Shown piece by piece: positions 1-5,210 of a stretch of DNA of 9,217 nt. How positions within the stretch are numbered: the first letter of the stretch is position 1; each line of letters begins with the position of its first letter. Below the pieces are notes generated by a model. It was not told the origin of the DNA and did no database searches. It saw nothing but the letters and a program-made list of their open reading frames with translations. Origin of the DNA: CAZQLE01 sp964593905. Its GTDB lineage: Bacteria; Chloroflexota; Anaerolineae; Anaerolineales; Anaerolineaceae. Both the position numbers and the translations under genes were made by a program. The DNA lies in the NCBI GenBank assembly GCA_964593905.1, contig CAZQLE010000163.1, positions 1-9,217 on the forward strand, written 5' to 3'.

Positions 1-252
1 AGAAAAGACAATATCAGAGGCCGAAAACGCACGGAAGAACAGGGCCGAAAAGAAAGCAAACAGGGGAGGATATTCCACCCAGTAATCAAAAAAAGGCCAG
101 CCCGGCAGCGCAGCGGTTTTGTAATATACGGCAATATCTTGATTGAAGACCTGCAAAACCGGGATCGTGCCAAGCAACAAAACCAGCCTGCCCAGCACAA
201 ACAAAACAGGCAGCAATTGATCACGCGCAATGAGGGTATCTTTTGATTTCAT
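1..252 (-). CDS. GT-C/GT87-like membrane glycosyltransferase, N-terminal part (cut by window edge)
   Basis: The reading frame starts at an ATG whose first base is 252 and runs open for 84 codons off the left edge, so only the N-terminus is visible. It begins MKSKDTLIARDQLLPVLFVL. It has a hydrophobic first membrane segment (about residues 14-35), then a loop with an aromatic/acidic stretch and WVEYPPLFAF, followed by a second hydrophobic run. The combination of N-terminal membrane helix, extracytoplasmic loop and Y-x-PP motif is typical of GT-C fold integral membrane mannosyl/glucosyltransferases (GT87/DUF2029 and relatives), which use polyprenyl-phosphate sugars. A purine-rich ribosome binding site (GGAAAGGGG) lies just upstream. 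It is 77 bp downstream of the flippase-like gene on the same strand, so the two are probably co-transcribed. The family call rests on the N-terminus only; another polytopic membrane protein is possible. Confidence 0.6.
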   Translation of the reverse strand, partial: MKSKDTLIARDQLLPVLFVLGRLVLLLGTIPVLQVFNQDIAVYYKTAALPGWPFFDYWVEYPPLFAFFSALFFRAFSASDIVFS

Positions 253-329
253 GGACACCCCTTTCCATAAGAATTTAATCTACGGGGTCTTTCCCGCTTG
301 CCGCGTTGGGAATTTTGCGAACTAACAAA

Positions 330-1334
330 CTACGCTTCGCGCAGCGCTTCCAGGTCTTTTCCCCAGCGCAGCGGCTGACGCAGATAATAATAGGCGCCCA
401 GCGCGGTGATGGGCAGCCACAGGGCCACATGCAGCACCAGGGTATAAGCCGCCGCAATTTCACCCGGCACATGATACGCCCCCAGCAGGGCAATACCCGG
501 CGCATCAAACGTACCCACATACCCCGGCGCAGAGGGCAGGGTTGTTGCCAGGTTCACAATTCCGTTCATCAGCATCAGCGCAAAAAAGCTGACCTCAAAG
601 GGGAAGGCGTGCATCACAAACCAGTATTTGCCGGTCTCAAACAGCCAGATCAGCACGGTGGTCAAGAAAATCATCAGTGCATCCCGCGGCGAGCGCAGCG
701 CTTCAAGTCCGGTAAGAAATCGCAGCGCCACATCCCGCACCTTTTCGCGGACCCGTTCAGGCATAAAGCGGTCGATCAAACGGTTTGCCAGGCGCTCAGT
801 CACCGCCGGAAACATGGCCGCTGCCAGAAACAGGAACAGCGCCCCAATAAAGGCCGCCGAGCCCCATAACGCCAACTGCTGAATATTACCCACAAAACCC
901 GAGGCAGAAGTCAGCCGTGAAAGCTCCCCCAGGTTCAAAAAGACGAACCCCAGCATCACCACCCCGTCAAAAATCCGTTCAACAATGACGGTGGCCAGCG
1001 TGGCCGAAACCGGGACGCCCTCGCGCTGCTTTAAGATCACCGCCCGCAGCAGTTCACCTGCCCGCGCCGGGTAGATATTATTCCCCATATAACCAATCGT
1101 CACAATAGGGAACATCGTGCGGGTCGAGATCTTCTTTAAAGGCCGCAGCATATAATGCCAGCGCCATGAACGCACCCAGACCCCCACAAAATAAACTCCA
1201 ATCCCAGGAATTAACCACAGATAACGCGCTGTCTTCACGGTTTCCCAGGCTTTTTGCAGCTCCAGGCCGCGCAGGGCAAAGTAAAGAAAGACGGCACTGA
1301 TGAGCAAGCCGAGCCAGAACTGCCAGCGTTTCAT
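330..1334 (-). CDS. Flippase-like (lysylphosphatidylglycerol synthase TM region / UPF0104) membrane protein
   Basis: A 334-residue polytopic membrane protein with about eight hydrophobic segments, spread from residue 5 to 318. It carries the conserved signatures of the MprF N-terminal/UPF0104 family: NIYPARAGELLRA (86-98), ERIFDG (119-124) and LPSAPGYVGTFD (266-277). Length and motif order match the stand-alone family members. MprF flips aminoacylated phosphatidylglycerol across the membrane; stand-alone members are annotated as flippase-like and often sit beside glycosyltransferases, suggesting lipid or lipid-linked glycan transport, but the substrate is unknown. The ATG at 1334 is the natural start because the first membrane helix begins right after it. 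There is no good Shine-Dalgarno sequence, whereas a TATAAT lies only a few bases upstream, compatible with a leaderless or very short-leader mRNA. It ends 77 bp before the next minus-strand gene, a glycosyltransferase-like protein, so an operon is likely. Confidence 0.88.
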   Translation of the reverse strand: MKRWQFWLGLLISAVFLYFALRGLELQKAWETVKTARYLWLIPGIGVYFVGVWVRSWRWHYMLRPLKKISTRTMFPIVTIGYMGNNIYPARAGELLRAVILKQREGVPVSATLATVIVERIFDGVVMLGFVFLNLGELSRLTSASGFVGNIQQLALWGSAAFIGALFLFLAAAMFPAVTERLANRLIDRFMPERVREKVRDVALRFLTGLEALRSPRDALMIFLTTVLIWLFETGKYWFVMHAFPFEVSFFALMLMNGIVNLATTLPSAPGYVGTFDAPGIALLGAYHVPGEIAAAYTLVLHVALWLPITALGAYYYLRQPLRWGKDLEALREA

Positions 1335-1340
1335 GCGGTA

Positions 1341-1369
1341 ATTATACCTGATCCCATTAATGACAAAAG
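1341..1369 (-). promoter_or_regulatory. Candidate promoter immediately before the flippase-like gene
   Basis: Read on the minus strand, a perfect TATAAT (1346-1341) lies six bases before the ATG at 1334. Upstream, a TTGTCA-like element sits only 14 bases away, or a poorer TTTTGT/CTTTTG match at 16-17 bases, inside the arm of the hairpin at 1362-1403. If used, transcription would start at or next to the ATG. The -35 match is weak or badly spaced, so this is tentative. Confidence 0.35.
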
Positions 1370-1403
1370 GGAAACAACCGGAACTGGTTGTTTCCCTTTT
1401 GTC
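1362..1403. terminator. Perfect 18-bp inverted repeat, probable bidirectional terminator
   Basis: The arms 1362-1379 and 1386-1403 are perfectly complementary around the 6-base loop GGAACT. The core pairs GGGAAACAACC with GGTTGTTTCCC, with an A4 on the left and a T4 on the right, the usual layout of a bidirectional intrinsic terminator. On the minus strand it would stop read-through from the tRNA/prophage side 28 bp before the flippase start. There is no obvious plus-strand transcript for it to end, so a regulatory or repeat-element origin is also possible. Confidence 0.6.
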
Positions 1404-2092
1404 AACAAAGGATGATACAAGCCGTTGCGAGCTGACGCGAGGATGAATGCGGTGATGGGGTTGGGCACGAATGCCAGGCTGTGATGTAAGTTACGCCAGC
1501 GATAATGGGGTGTGGAGACACCGGAGAGGATCGCTTGCGGGCTGCGGTAGCGGGCTGCGGTAACCGGCTGTGATGAAACTGGGTTGTTGACCGGCGGCGG
1601 TGCTGCGTTGGTTCCGGCTGCGATGAAATCGACATGGATTCCGGGCTGCGGTGCAACAGTGATGAGCGGCGTCATTGAGGCTGCAATGTTTTTTCCGGGA
1701 ACGAGGCAGGCGATGCTCTCCAATTGGTAATGTGCTGGGGTGACCGGCCGTGATGTTTGCGTTGATGTCCGGCTGCAAAGAAACTGTGATGACTGCCGGC
1801 AGCGATGAGCAATGAAACCACGATGAGCGATGAAACAGCGATGTTGGGCGTTTCGGTTGGCGATGGCCGGCTGGCGACATAATCTCAGAACAGCAAAGCC
1901 AAAGGGCTTGCCGCCAGAGAAAGTTCGTCTGGGTTGTTTGCTGCGGTGGGGGTCTCCATAACCTTGCGGTTGTGTGCAACGGCAATTTGATTATATACGA
2001 TATTTTACAAATGAACTTTACATTTTTGTCAGGATCGCTGATTCAGCATGAGAGAAAAATAACCCGAAAAATTACGAATACGGCGTCGCGAG
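1404..2092. other. Gene-free intergenic region with degenerate G-rich motifs, then an AT-rich stretch
   Basis: No open frame here looks like a protein: the minus-strand frames are full of Pro, Ser, Thr, His and Arg with no recognisable domain. From about 1440 to 1880 the plus strand is enriched in short, imperfect recurrences such as CCGGCTGTGATGAAA (1564-1578), CCGGCTGCGATGAAA (1615-1629) and GCGATGA-type words clustered at 1802-1832. From about 1981 to 2092 the sequence becomes AT-rich. I see no RNA gene in this stretch other than the tRNA terminator that follows. It could be eroded repeat sequence or a dead gene. Confidence 0.5.
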
Positions 2093-2118
2093 AAACAAAA
2101 AACACCCTGCCGGGTGTT
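2093..2118 (-). terminator. Intrinsic terminator of the tRNA-Lys gene
   Basis: On the minus strand the stem AACACCC-GGCA-GGGTGTT (2118 to 2101) is followed by TTTTTGTTT, a classic intrinsic terminator. It lies five bases beyond the discriminator base of the tRNA fragment at 2123-2164, so it is the original terminator of that tRNA gene, left on the host side of the junction. Confidence 0.85.
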
Positions 2119-2122
2119 CTTG

Positions 2123-2164
2123 TGAGCGCGAAGGGGCTCGAACCCTTAACCAATGGCTTAAAAG
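2123..2164 (-). other. 3' fragment of tRNA-Lys(UUU): prophage attachment-site junction
   Basis: Read on the minus strand, the segment contains an anticodon loop CTTTTAA (anticodon TTT, Lys), the 3' anticodon strand GCCAT, a 5-base variable loop TGGTT, a perfect T arm (AAGGG, loop TTCGAGC, CCCTT), the acceptor 3' strand CGCGCTC and discriminator A; no CCA is encoded. Upstream of the loop the expected complement ATGGC is missing (the sequence reads TCGAG), and no D arm or 5' acceptor strand GAGCGCG is present. The tRNA is therefore truncated at the anticodon loop, exactly where many tyrosine integrases cross over, and an integrase gene starts the element on the far side. This is the left host–prophage junction. 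An intact tRNA-Lys should be restored at the unseen right end. The exact core limits cannot be set from one end. Confidence 0.85.
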
Positions 2165-2174
2165 CTCGACCCCT

Positions 2175-2211
2175 AAATAAATGACACGGTTGTCATCCGT
2201 GTCATTTATTT
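2175..2211. terminator. Strong inverted repeat after the integrase gene, probable terminator
   Basis: A perfect 15-bp stem (2175-2189 with 2197-2211) closes a 7-base loop. It starts five bases beyond the integrase stop codon at 2216 on the minus strand. The arms end in AT-rich sequence; the plus strand continues into a T-rich tract, so it may work in both directions. It separates integrase transcription from the host tRNA locus. A role as an integrase or accessory-factor site near the attachment core is a less likely alternative. Confidence 0.65.
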
Positions 2212-2215
2212 TTGT

Positions 2216-3178
2216 TCATTTTTTCTGTTTTTTGACGATTTGTTTTACCCAGGAGTGCCGGTTGTGCAATGCGCGGAGCTCGGTTTCGCTGACCCTGCCG
2301 TAGATATCGCCGGTGACGACCACAGAGGAGTGCCCGGCGATTTGACTGGCGGCTGGGAGACTGAGACCGTCGTTTAGCATGGCGCGGATGGCGCCGTGAC
2401 GGAAGGCATGGGGGTTGTAGCGTTTTACCCCGGTGCGGGCCGCAAGCCGGCGAAGAACTTCGCGGATGCCCCATTCGCTGAGGGGTTTGCCGTTTTTGTT
2501 TGTGAAGAGGGCTTCTACCCCAGGACGGGCTTTTCTTTCAGCCAGCCATTGGGTGAGGGCTTGAGCGGTCTCGGCGCAAAAAAAGATGGGGCGGTATTTG
2601 CGAGCGCCGCCCTGGCCTTTTTCGTGGACGATGGCCAGTTTTTGATCGAGGTCGATGTCATCGAGGGTGAGGGCGGCGATGCCCCCTACACGGGCGGCTG
2701 AATCGCACAGCAGGAGGATGATGGCCCGGTCGCGGGGGTGCTCTGCGGTTTCAAGCAGTTTGAGGACATCTTTTTCTGGAATGCTTTTGACCTGGCCGGG
2801 GCCTTTGGGCAGGGGCGGGAGCTCGAGCCGGGCGGCGGGGTTGGTGTCGATGAGGGCTTCCATGTAGAGCCAGCGAAAGAGCCGTTTGGCAGAGCGAATG
2901 TACTGGTGGAGGGTGTAGACGGATAGTTTACGCTCGACCGGTGGGCGGTAGTGGCATTTGGCGTAGCGGGTGGGGTTGTTGGCCAGGGTGGAGCGCCAGC
3001 AGCGAAGCTGGTCGAGGCGCACCTGGTTGGCAGGGTAGTCTTCTCCAAAGTGGGCGATGAGTGAGGGCAGGCGGTCACGATAAAAGCGCACGGTTTTAAC
3101 CGCGCGGATACCGTCCATCGAGGTGTAGAAGATCTCGATGGCTTCAGTGAGACTCAAGTTTTGGGTTTCTGTGGTCAT
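2216..3178 (-). CDS. int: Tyrosine recombinase, phage integrase (XerC/XerD-like)
   Basis: A 320-residue site-specific recombinase that would integrate and excise the prophage at tRNA-Lys. The N-terminal SAM-like/core-binding domain covers about residues 9-110, and the catalytic domain about 130-310. The full active site is visible: Arg163 (in AARVGG), Lys187 (EKGQGG), His257 and Arg260 (HAFRHG), His283 (AGHSS) and nucleophile Tyr293 (DIYGR). Length is normal for the family, and nothing suggests inactivation. The ATG at 3178 gives the expected N-terminus; upstream is a modest purine stretch (GGAAAGG) at a long spacing. It lies next to the attachment junction, is transcribed towards it, and is divergent from the replication gene, the usual position for a phage integrase. 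The tail KQIVKKQKK is strongly basic. An inverted-repeat terminator follows the stop codon. Confidence 0.95.
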   Translation of the reverse strand: MTTETQNLSLTEAIEIFYTSMDGIRAVKTVRFYRDRLPSLIAHFGEDYPANQVRLDQLRCWRSTLANNPTRYAKCHYRPPVERKLSVYTLHQYIRSAKRLFRWLYMEALIDTNPAARLELPPLPKGPGQVKSIPEKDVLKLLETAEHPRDRAIILLLCDSAARVGGIAALTLDDIDLDQKLAIVHEKGQGGARKYRPIFFCAETAQALTQWLAERKARPGVEALFTNKNGKPLSEWGIREVLRRLAARTGVKRYNPHAFRHGAIRAMLNDGLSLPAASQIAGHSSVVVTGDIYGRVSETELRALHNRHSWVKQIVKKQKK

Positions 3179-3201
3179 CAGTAATGCAGGAGCCTTTCCA
3201 G

Positions 3202-3229
3202 TTTATAAGAGTTCTATTTTGTTCTACAA
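3202..3229 (-). promoter_or_regulatory. Candidate integrase promoter
   Basis: On the minus strand TTGTAG (3229-3224) and TATAAA (3207-3202) are separated by 16 bases and would start a transcript about 20 bases before the integrase ATG at 3178. The -10 matches consensus at five of six bases but the -35 only at three. The same segment carries a GTTCTA direct repeat at 3211 and 3221 (10-bp spacing) that could be a regulator site. Confidence 0.35.
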
Positions 3230-3238
3230 GCGCGGCCC

Positions 3239-3297
3239 CGGGGGCGGCGTTTGGGCGGCGAAACGGAAGGAGGGTGGCAGGAGCAGCGCCGCCCCCG
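3239..3297 (+). promoter_or_regulatory. GC-rich leader hairpin upstream of the initiator gene
   Basis: The 11-base arm 3239-3249 (CGGGGGCGGCG) is perfectly complementary to 3287-3297. A second copy of the left arm, GGGCGGCG at 3253-3260, can pair with the same right arm, and the left arm can also fold back on the preceding GGCCCC. The structures exclude each other, as in attenuators. The segment lies 26-84 bases before the initiator ATG. Regulatory function is inference only. Confidence 0.3.
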
Positions 3298-3322
3298 AAA
3301 CTACAAAACAACGGAGTTTATT

Positions 3323-4504
3323 ATGTCTGAATTTATTCCAAACAGTTTTCAGGTGCCAAATACCTATATTGATCTTTTTATGGCATATCTCAATGCGAAC
3401 GAATTTAAGGTGCTGATGTATGCGATTCGCCGAATTTTGGGCTTTCGGGAGAATCTATCCAGCCGGACGGACCGGATTTCGTTGAGCCAGTTTAGTGAGG
3501 GGGTTGTGGCGAAGGATGGCCGGATTTTGGACGAGGGGACTGGCTTGAGCAAGCCGGCGGTGAAGACTGCGCTGGATGAGCTGGTGAAGTATGGTTTTTT
3601 GATCGTTTTGGAGCCTGCCACGCCGACCTCTGCGCCTTTGTATCAGTTACAGACGGATGTGAGCGGGGTGGATGCAGCGGGGCTGATGGAACGGAAAACG
3701 GCAGCCCATGAGGCCGGGAAGCAGCGAATGAGCGCAGCCCGGCAGGCACGGCCTGATGGAAAAGGGGTGGGGGTATTCAGTGGGACTGAACAGGGGTATT
3801 CAGTGGGACTGAATACCCTGGACGATGAAAAAAGAGGGGTGGTATTCAGTGGGACTGAACAGGGGTATTCAGTGGGACTGAAGGGGGGTGTTCAGTCGGA
3901 CTGTATAGGGGTGTTCAGTGGGACTGAAACACAATATACCAGTTTAAACACAGTTAAAACACAGTTAGAAAAATCAGACGCCGTGAGCGCAAAAGGCAGC
4001 ACCCTGCTCTGTGCTGATGAGGTTTGGAACCGGTTGAAAACCACGCTGCGCGCGCAGGTGGAGGGGGCGGCTTTTGAGCGGTGGGTGGCACCTTTGGCGC
4101 CGGTGAGTTGGGACGGGGTGACGCTGACTTTGAGTGCGGCCGGGCCGGAGCTGGCACGTACAGCCATGCTGCGCATGGGCCCGGTGATGCAGCAGTTTTT
4201 GAGGCTTTACGGGAGCGGGACCGAGCCGGTGAAGATTAGCATTCATGCGGCTTTGCCTGAGCAGGGCATGCCGGCGGATTTGTGGGAGCGGATTAGCGGC
4301 GAGGTGCGAGCCGGGCTGCCGGGATCTGAGCACTGGCTGAGCGGTTTGAAGCTGGTGTCTTTGCACGATAAGCGGCTGGTGATAGGGGCAGGTAACCCGG
4401 CTGCGCTGCGAGATGCCCAGGTACGGATTGGCGGGGCGCTGCAGGCCGCAGCGGCAAAGATTGCTCCTGGGGTTGAGATTGGCTACCAGGTGGTGCGGCT
4501 ATGA
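3323..4504 (+). CDS. Phage replication initiator: RepO-like N-terminus fused to DnaA domain I-like segments
   Basis: A 393-residue protein expected to bind the phage origin and start replication. Residues 1-110 resemble phage replication protein O/replisome organiser winged-helix domains (IPNSFQVPNTYIDLFMAYL, EFKVLMYAIRRILGF, then a helix-turn-helix-like GLSKPAVKTALDELVKYGFL). Residues about 150-205 are low-complexity and are encoded by the iteron array. Residues 231-308 (EVWNRLKTTLR…FERWVAPLAPVSWDGVTLTL) resemble DnaA domain I, and 318-391 (LWERISGEV…GLKLVSLHDKRLVIGA) look like a second, more divergent copy. No AAA+ ATPase motif is present. DnaA domain I is known to contact the replicative helicase, so helicase recruitment is a reasonable inference. 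I chose the ATG at 3323 over an upstream ATG at 3251 because ACGGAG lies six bases before it and the RepO-like homology starts at MSEFIPNSF. The stop overlaps the next gene (ATGA). Confidence 0.82.
   Translation: MSEFIPNSFQVPNTYIDLFMAYLNANEFKVLMYAIRRILGFRENLSSRTDRISLSQFSEGVVAKDGRILDEGTGLSKPAVKTALDELVKYGFLIVLEPATPTSAPLYQLQTDVSGVDAAGLMERKTAAHEAGKQRMSAARQARPDGKGVGVFSGTEQGYSVGLNTLDDEKRGVVFSGTEQGYSVGLKGGVQSDCIGVFSGTETQYTSLNTVKTQLEKSDAVSAKGSTLLCADEVWNRLKTTLRAQVEGAAFERWVAPLAPVSWDGVTLTLSAAGPELARTAMLRMGPVMQQFLRLYGSGTEPVKISIHAALPEQGMPADLWERISGEVRAGLPGSEHWLSGLKLVSLHDKRLVIGAGNPAALRDAQVRIGGALQAAAAKIAPGVEIGYQVVRL
3773..3928 (+). repeat. Six palindromic iterons on a 23-bp register: probable phage replication origin
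   Basis: Copies of GTATTCAGTGGGACTGAA start at 3773, 3796, 3842 and 3865; variants start at 3888 (GTGTTCAGTCGGACTGTA) and 3911 (GTGTTCAGTGGGACTGAA). The spacing is 23, 46, 23, 23, 23, so one slot (about 3819) is skipped while the register is kept. Each full copy contains the dyad TTCAGT-GGG-ACTGAA. Because 23 is not a multiple of three, successive copies are read in different frames (FSGTEQ, YSVGL, QSD), so conservation acts on DNA, not protein. Position inside an O-like gene, between its DNA-binding and C-terminal domains, matches the lambda origin plan. Confidence 0.85.
3929..3978 (+). other. AT-rich block beside the iterons, candidate DNA-unwinding element
   Basis: Directly after the last iteron the sequence turns AT-rich and contains three AGTT-starting repeats at 11-bp spacing: AGTTTAAACAC (3941), AGTTAAAACAC (3952) and AGTTAG (3963). 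Iterons followed by an AT-rich segment with short direct repeats is the standard layout of iteron-type and lambda-type origins. The unwinding role is inferred from position and composition. Confidence 0.6.
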
Positions 4505-4752
4505 ACGTGGAGGTTTTTGTTTTGCTGTTTTCTGTGGTGATGCTGGCGATTGTGACCACAAAGGCCACGGTTGAGGGGCTGCGGGTGGCGCGAGAAAAGC
4601 AGGATCTGGGGCGAGCGTTGGACACGCTGGCAGATGTGCTGGTGGATGTGCAGCGGTTTGGTCTGTGTGAACGGGTGGTGCGCAGGATGGATCGTGCTAT
4701 GGCTGAGTATCGCAAGGCGCGGGGTGTGGATGCGCCCGATGATTCTGCCTGA
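4501..4752 (+). CDS. Small membrane protein of unknown function
   Basis: An 83-residue protein with one N-terminal membrane segment (about residues 3-21, VEVFVLLFSVVMLAIVTTK), followed by a charged helical region of about 55 residues (TVEGLRVAREKQDLGRALDTL…RRMDRAMAEYRKA) and an acidic tail. Its start codon overlaps the initiator stop as ATGA, so translation is very likely coupled and the gene belongs to the replication transcript. I do not recognise a family. The topology would leave the helical part in the cytoplasm or outside depending on orientation. A membrane tether for replication or a lysis/exclusion role would be speculation. Supporting reality of the gene: tight coupling, a sensible amino-acid profile, and a promoter for the next unit starting only after its stop codon. 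Confidence 0.65.
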   Translation: MNVEVFVLLFSVVMLAIVTTKATVEGLRVAREKQDLGRALDTLADVLVDVQRFGLCERVVRRMDRAMAEYRKARGVDAPDDSA

Positions 4753-4757
4753 TGCTG

Positions 4758-4786
4758 TTGAAGGTTTTTGCCGGTTGTGATATAGT
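4758..4786 (+). promoter_or_regulatory. Sigma-70-type promoter with extended -10
   Basis: TTGAAG (4758-4763), a 17-base spacer, and TATAGT (4781-4786) preceded by TG-A (4778-4780), an extended -10. Transcription would start near 4793, about 19 bases before the GTG start at 4812, with GTGAGG (4802-4807) as ribosome binding site. This is the best promoter match in the window. Confidence 0.6.
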
Positions 4787-4811
4787 GAATTTGTTCTATT
4801 AGTGAGGCTGC

Positions 4812-5012
4812 GTGCAATCGGTTAACAACCAAAAAGGCATCAGTGATCTACTGACCCCCTGTGAGCTGGAAAAGTTTCTCCAGGCTTTGAGCGTGATCCA
4901 TGGGCAGGGCGGTTGGGGAAAGCTGGAAATAGACCTGAAATCAGGGCGGTTCGACATTATCAAAATCGAAACGTCCATTCTGGTGCGAGACCGGCCGGCT
5001 TCTCCAGGGTAA
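4812..5012 (+). CDS. Small DUF2292-like protein, moron-like unit
   Basis: A 66-residue soluble protein starting with GTG at 4812, supported by GTGAGG four bases upstream and by the promoter at 4758-4786. The central part, FLQALSVIHGQGGWGKLEIDLKSGRFDIIKIETSILVR, follows the pattern of the DUF2292/YezD group: a short helix, a glycine-containing turn, a beta strand, a K/D-x-G-R turn and a second strand ending in a basic residue. The function of that family is unknown, and the assignment here is by pattern only. The gene sits alone between a promoter and a strong terminator (5071-5116), so it forms a single-gene transcription unit between the replication and lysis modules. That is the hallmark layout of phage morons, which are often expressed in the lysogen. 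Confidence 0.65.
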   Translation: MQSVNNQKGISDLLTPCELEKFLQALSVIHGQGGWGKLEIDLKSGRFDIIKIETSILVRDRPASPG

Positions 5013-5070
5013 AACAATCGCCGGCAGGTAACCAACAATAGAATATTTCTTTCGCTCACGAGGCATTGAT

Positions 5071-5116
5071 CCCGGAGCAGTTCACCCCCAAAGGGTGCTG
5101 CTCCGGGTTTTTGTTT
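5071..5116 (+). terminator. Strong intrinsic terminator
   Basis: The stem CCCGGAGCAG (5071-5080) pairs with CTGCTCCGGG (5098-5107), extended by an inner CACCC/GGGTG stem (5083-5087 with 5093-5097) across a TT bulge, and is followed by TTTTTGTTT. It ends the small transcription unit at 4812-5012 and insulates the lysis genes from upstream transcription. Confidence 0.9.
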
Positions 5117-5120
5117 AAGC

Positions 5121-5170
5121 CCCCGAACAATGCATCGGGGTTACACCCCGAACAATGCATCGGGGTTACA
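5121..5170. repeat. Two perfect tandem copies of a 25-bp unit, each forming a hairpin
   Basis: Positions 5121-5145 and 5146-5170 are identical. Each unit has a 6-bp stem CCCCGA…TCGGGG around ACAATGCA and a spacer TTACA. The array lies directly after the terminator and just before the lysis genes. It could be a protein-binding site, a small replicated element or part of the leader of the lysis transcript. Two copies without spacers are not a CRISPR array. Confidence 0.8.
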
Positions 5171-5210
5171 CACCCAACCCCTCCCGGCCTCCCCTGCAGG
5201 GGAGGTGAGG
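5171..5210. repeat. REP-like palindromic element
   Basis: A pyrimidine-rich run (CACCCAACCCCTCCCGGCCT) leads into the perfect 18-base palindrome CCTCCCCTGCAGGGGAGG at 5188-5205. CCCTCCC/GGGGAGG palindromes of this kind are familiar dispersed intergenic repeats in many bacterial genomes, but copy number in this host cannot be judged from the window. Confidence 0.5.

Noticed and set aside
306..869. 187-codon plus-strand frame opposite the flippase-like gene
   Set aside because: Gln/Arg/His-rich shadow of a well-supported membrane protein gene.
1331..1985. Three overlapping minus-strand open frames (1331-1723, 1402-1656, 1491-1985)
   Set aside because: Composition is Pro/Ser/Thr/His/Arg-rich with no domain, no ribosome binding site, they overlap one another in different frames and one runs across the hairpin.
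1990..1995. Perfect TATAAT on the minus strand downstream of the tRNA terminator
   Set aside because: No acceptable -35 at 16-18 bases and no gene within 600 bp downstream; likely chance in an AT-rich stretch.
1972..2184. 70-codon plus-strand frame ending in SAKGLEPLTNGLKARPLNK
   Set aside because: This is the antisense translation of the tRNA-Lys fragment and its terminator, a well-known kind of spurious gene.
2696..3078. Pro/Thr/Ser-rich minus-strand frame (2686-3078) and plus-strand frames inside the integrase gene
   Set aside because: Alternative-frame shadows of the integrase, whose complete catalytic set is visible.
3251..3322. Upstream in-frame start giving a 24-residue longer initiator
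   Set aside because: The extension translates the GC-rich hairpin leader and lacks RepO-like sequence; the ATG at 3323 has a well-placed ACGGAG.
5121..5170. Possible CRISPR repeats
   Set aside because: Only two copies, directly adjacent without spacers and with no cas genes.
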